Below are positions 63,601-64,000 of a DNA stretch of 64,000 nt, in pieces; position 1 is the stretch's first letter, and the number at the start of each line of letters is the position of its first letter. Source of the stretch: Thiosocius sp963759055. GTDB lineage: Bacteria > Pseudomonadota > Gammaproteobacteria > Chromatiales > Chromatiaceae. The notes under the pieces were generated by a model that saw only the letters and a list, made by a program, of their open reading frames with translations, was not told the DNA's origin and made no database searches. The DNA lies in NCBI GenBank assembly GCA_963759055.1, contig CAVWYD010000032.1, positions 131,231 through 195,230 of the forward strand. Direction: 5' to 3'. Made by a program: the position numbers and the translations under genes.

Positions 63601-64000
63601 GGGTGTCCAGATCCACATCCGTGTCGTTCGACAGCAGATCCGCCGCATTGATGACCAGCGCCACGTCCTCGTCGGTCGTGCCACTGTCGTCGACCGCCAC
63701 CGGCTCATCATTCAGCGGGTTCACCACCAGGTTCACCGTCGCCGTATCGCTACCGCCATTGCCGTCGATGACCGTGTACTCGAAGCTGTCCAGACCGTTG
63801 TAGTTCGCGGCCGGCGTGTACGTGAAGGTCCCGTTACCGTTGTCCACCAGCGTGCCGTTGCCCGGCGCCGTGAAGCTGTCGATGCTCAGGGTGTCCAGAT
63901 CCACATCCGTGTCGTTCGACAGCAGATCCGCCGCATTGATGACCAGCGCCACGTCCTCGTCGGTCGTGCCACTGTCGTCGACCGCCACCGGCTCATCATT
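57692..64000 (-). CDS. Adhesin fragment: tandem-95 repeats, open to the window edge
   Basis: The frame is open from base 64000 leftward to a stop at 57692, over 2,100 residues. It holds the 96-residue repeats (unit PVAVDDSGTTDEDVALV up to TATVNLVVNPLNDE), then a divergent repeat end (IDPTNDAPTLDLDAND) and two more beta-domains with SYTEGGSAVSIADTDIDIFD and PTLSVTDVSVSEPVAT. The last 13 residues after GTI are frameshift product. The start lies outside the window, so it is partial. Confidence 0.88.
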   Translation of the reverse strand, partial: NDEPVAVDDSGTTDEDVALVINAADLLSNDTDVDLDTLSIDSFTAPGNGTLVDNGNGTFTYTPAANYNGLDSFEYTVIDGNGGSDTATVNLVVNPLNDEPVAVDDSGTTDEDVALVINAADLLSNDTDVDLDTLSIDSFTAPGNGTLVDNGNGTFTYTPAANYNGLDSFEYTVIDGNGGSDTATVNLVVNPLNDEPVAVDDSGTTDEDVALVINAADLLSNDTDVDLDTLSIDSFTAPGNGTLVDNGNGTFTYTPAANYNGLDSFEYTVIDGNGGSDTATVNLVVNPLNDEPVAVDDSGTTDEDVALVINAADLLSNDTDVDLDTLSIDSFTAPGNGTLVDNGNGTFTYTPAANYNGLDSFEYTVIDGNGGSDTATVNLVVNPLNDEPVAVDDSGTTDEDVALVINAADLLSNDTDVDLDTLSIDSFTAPGNGTLVDNGNGTFTYTPAANYNGLDSFEYTVIDGNGGSDTATVNLVVNPLNDEPVAVDDSGTTDEDVALVINAADLLSNDTDVDLDTLSIDSFTAPGNGTLVDNGNGTFTYTPAANYNGLDSFEYTVIDGNGGSDTATVNLVVNPLNDEPVAVDDSGTTDEDVALVINAADLLSNDTDVDLDTLSIDSFTAPGNGTLVDNGNGTFTYTPAANYNGLDSFEYTVIDGNGGSDTATVNLVVNPLNDEPVAVDDSGTTDEDVALVINAADLLSNDTDVDLDTLSIDSFTAPGNGTLVDNGNGTFTYTPAANYNGLDSFEYTVIDGNGGSDTATVNLVVNPLNDEPVAVDDSGTTDEDVALVINAADLLSNDTDVDLDTLSIDSFTAPGNGTLVDNGNGTFTYTPAANYNGLDSFEYTVIDGNGGSDTATVNLVVNPLNDEPVAVDDSGTTDEDVALVINAADLLSNDTDVDLDTLSIDSFTAPGNGTLVDNGNGTFTYTPAANYNGLDSFEYTVIDGNGGSDTATVNLVVNPLNDEPVAVDDSGTTDEDVALVINAADLLSNDTDVDLDTLSIDSFTAPGNGTLVDNGNGTFTYTPAANYNGLDSFEYTVIDGNGGSDTATVNLVVNPLNDEPVAVDDSGTTDEDVALVINAADLLSNDTDVDLDTLSIDSFTAPGNGTLVDNGNGTFTYTPAANYNGLDSFEYTVIDGNGGSDTATVNLVVNPLNDEPVAVDDSGTTDEDVALVINAADLLSNDTDVDLDTLSIDSFTAPGNGTLVDNGNGTFTYTPAANYNGLDSFEYTVIDGNGGSDTATVNLVVNPLNDEPVAVDDSGTTDEDVALVINAADLLSNDTDVDLDTLSIDSFTAPGNGTLVDNGNGTFTYTPAANYNGLDSFEYTVIDGNGGSDTATVNLVVNPLNDEPVAVDDSGTTDEDVALVINAADLLSNDTDVDLDTLSIDSFTAPGNGTLVDNGNGTFTYTPAANYNGLDSFEYTVIDGNGGSDTATVNLVVNPLNDEPVAVDDSGTTDEDVALVINAADLLSNDTDVDLDTLSIDSFTAPGNGTLVDNGNGTFTYTPAANYNGLDSFEYTVIDGNGGSDTATVNLVVNPLNDEPVAVDDSGTTDEDVALVINAADLLSNDTDVDLDTLSIDSFTAPGNGTLVDNGNGTFTYTPAANYNGLDSFEYTVIDGNGGSDTATVNLVVNPLNDEPVAVDDSGTTDEDVALVINAADLLSNDTDVDLDTLSIDSFTAPGNGTLVDNGNGTFTYTPAANYNGLDSFEYTVIDGNGGSDTATVNLVVNPLNDEPVAVDDSGTTDEDVALVINAADLLSNDTDVDLDTLSIDSFTAPGNGTLVDNGNGTFTYTPAANYNGLDSFEYTVIDGNGGSDTATVNLVVNPLNDEPVAVDDSGTTDEDVALVINAADLLSNDTDVDLDTLSIDSFTAPGNGTLVDNGNGTFTYTPAANYNGLDSFEYTVIDGNGGSDTATVNLVIDPTNDAPTLDLDANDSSDATGSDYQTSYTEGGSAVSIADTDIDIFDIDGPQMESATITLTDAQPGDVLDVSAVIGVGTTVNTSTVGGITTITVELTGPADQSVFESAIKAITFENTSDAPTTGDRVIDVVIDDGDGGMASASTTVSVLALPTLSVTDVSVSEPVATLSGSAIVTGTIGIDAGYQQ
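58255..64000. repeat. Tandem array of a 288-bp unit, 19.95 copies, running off the window edge
   Basis: From 58255 to base 64000 the sequence repeats with a period of 288 bp, visibly without any base difference. Each unit encodes 96 residues of a tandem-95 / Big_9-like domain with the calcium-binding loop LSNDTDVDLDTLSID and strand pattern GTFTYTPAANYNGLDSFEYTV. The left edge is marked where ATVNLVVNPLND becomes ATVNLVIDPTND. The copy number beyond the window is unknown. Confidence 0.95.

Larger units (their letters stand above)
52502..64000 (-). pseudogene. Giant RTX adhesin (LapA/BapA-type), C-terminal part, frameshifted in this sequence
   Basis: Reading from the right edge leftward: about 20 tandem 96-residue cadherin-like repeats, two further beta-domains, Calx-beta, cadherin and CSPG-like domains, a von Willebrand A domain, a BapA-like region, 15-18 RTX nonapeptides and a type I secretion signal. 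The reconstructed chain exceeds 3,700 residues and its N-terminus is beyond the window. Six single-base disturbances are needed to read it through: near 57715, 57588, 57420, 57325, 53641 and 53460. Each joins neatly (for example VSL-ELYGLDDDNYEAF at 53641). The mature protein would be a calcium-dependent surface adhesin exported by a type I system; the neighbouring TolC gene fits. Confidence 0.88.

Noticed and set aside
58344..63803. Nineteen identical 91-residue plus-strand frames
   Set aside because: They are the antisense shadow of the adhesin repeat, with the same 288-bp period and no independent coding signal.
58255..64000. CRISPR-like array
   Set aside because: The unit is 288 bp, fully coding and has no spacer between repeats.
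1..64000. tRNA, rRNA or transposase genes
   Set aside because: None recognised on either strand by eye; small non-coding RNAs could still be missed without a covariance search.

Overview
The window looks like a chromosome segment of a free-living or environmental Gammaproteobacterium. Evidence for this: class I adenylate cyclase, the lptM-lysA-dapF-DUF484-xerC-hslVU order, argH divergent from algZ-algR, prlC, ubiD, hemY, YrdA-type carbonic anhydrase and GC-rich coding. An affiliation near the Chromatiales / sulfur-oxidiser radiation is only a guess. No rRNA, tRNA, CRISPR array, prophage or transposase gene was seen.

Layout. 1-2.7 kb: the 3' end of hemY, a ferredoxin-fused flavin reductase and an SDR. 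2.8-8.2 kb: a guanylate-kinase-like protein without the P-loop lysine, a periplasmic solute-binding protein, a palindromic MITE-like element and a very large periplasmic-sensor/PAS/GGDEF/EAL protein. 8.5-16 kb: YihX-type HAD phosphatase, ParA, a haem-c chemoreceptor, ubiD carrying an unusual 24-residue insert, GlsB-type membrane protein, a PEP-CTERM-associated glycosyltransferase and gmhA. 16-21 kb: alpha/beta hydrolase, SH3/coiled-coil protein, UPF0149-prlC, with two further MITE-like elements lying exactly at gene boundaries. 21-32 kb: GAF/PAS/GGDEF/EAL, lemA-GIDE pair, gamma-carbonic anhydrase, a large lipoprotein, aroE, and a two-gene unit of periplasmic binding protein plus CHASE-like/PAS/GGDEF/EAL. 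32-41 kb: HPP protein, hemB, algR-algZ, argH, another GGDEF/EAL protein, a MazG-like pyrophosphohydrolase, an orphan, and a PAS/degenerate-GGDEF gene 8 bp before cyaA. 41-51 kb: cyaA, lptM, lysA, a methyltransferase, dapF, DUF484, xerC, hslVU. 51-64 kb, minus strand: the C-terminal part of a giant RTX adhesin of the LapA/BapA type, including about 20 copies of a 288-bp (96-residue, tandem-95 type) repeat that look identical, then a TolC-family outer-membrane protein.

Themes. Cyclic-nucleotide signalling dominates: four apparently intact GGDEF-EAL proteins with different sensors, one degenerate GGDEF protein coupled to adenylate cyclase, and the AlgZ/AlgR two-component system. The giant type I secreted adhesin is the kind of output that c-di-GMP typically controls, but no LapD/LapG or ABC/MFP secretion genes are visible here. 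The adhesin and its TolC neighbour are interrupted by about seven single-base frameshifts within 5.6 kb, while the other 50 kb reads cleanly. This is either local decay or local consensus error and is the main caveat for the right end of the window.
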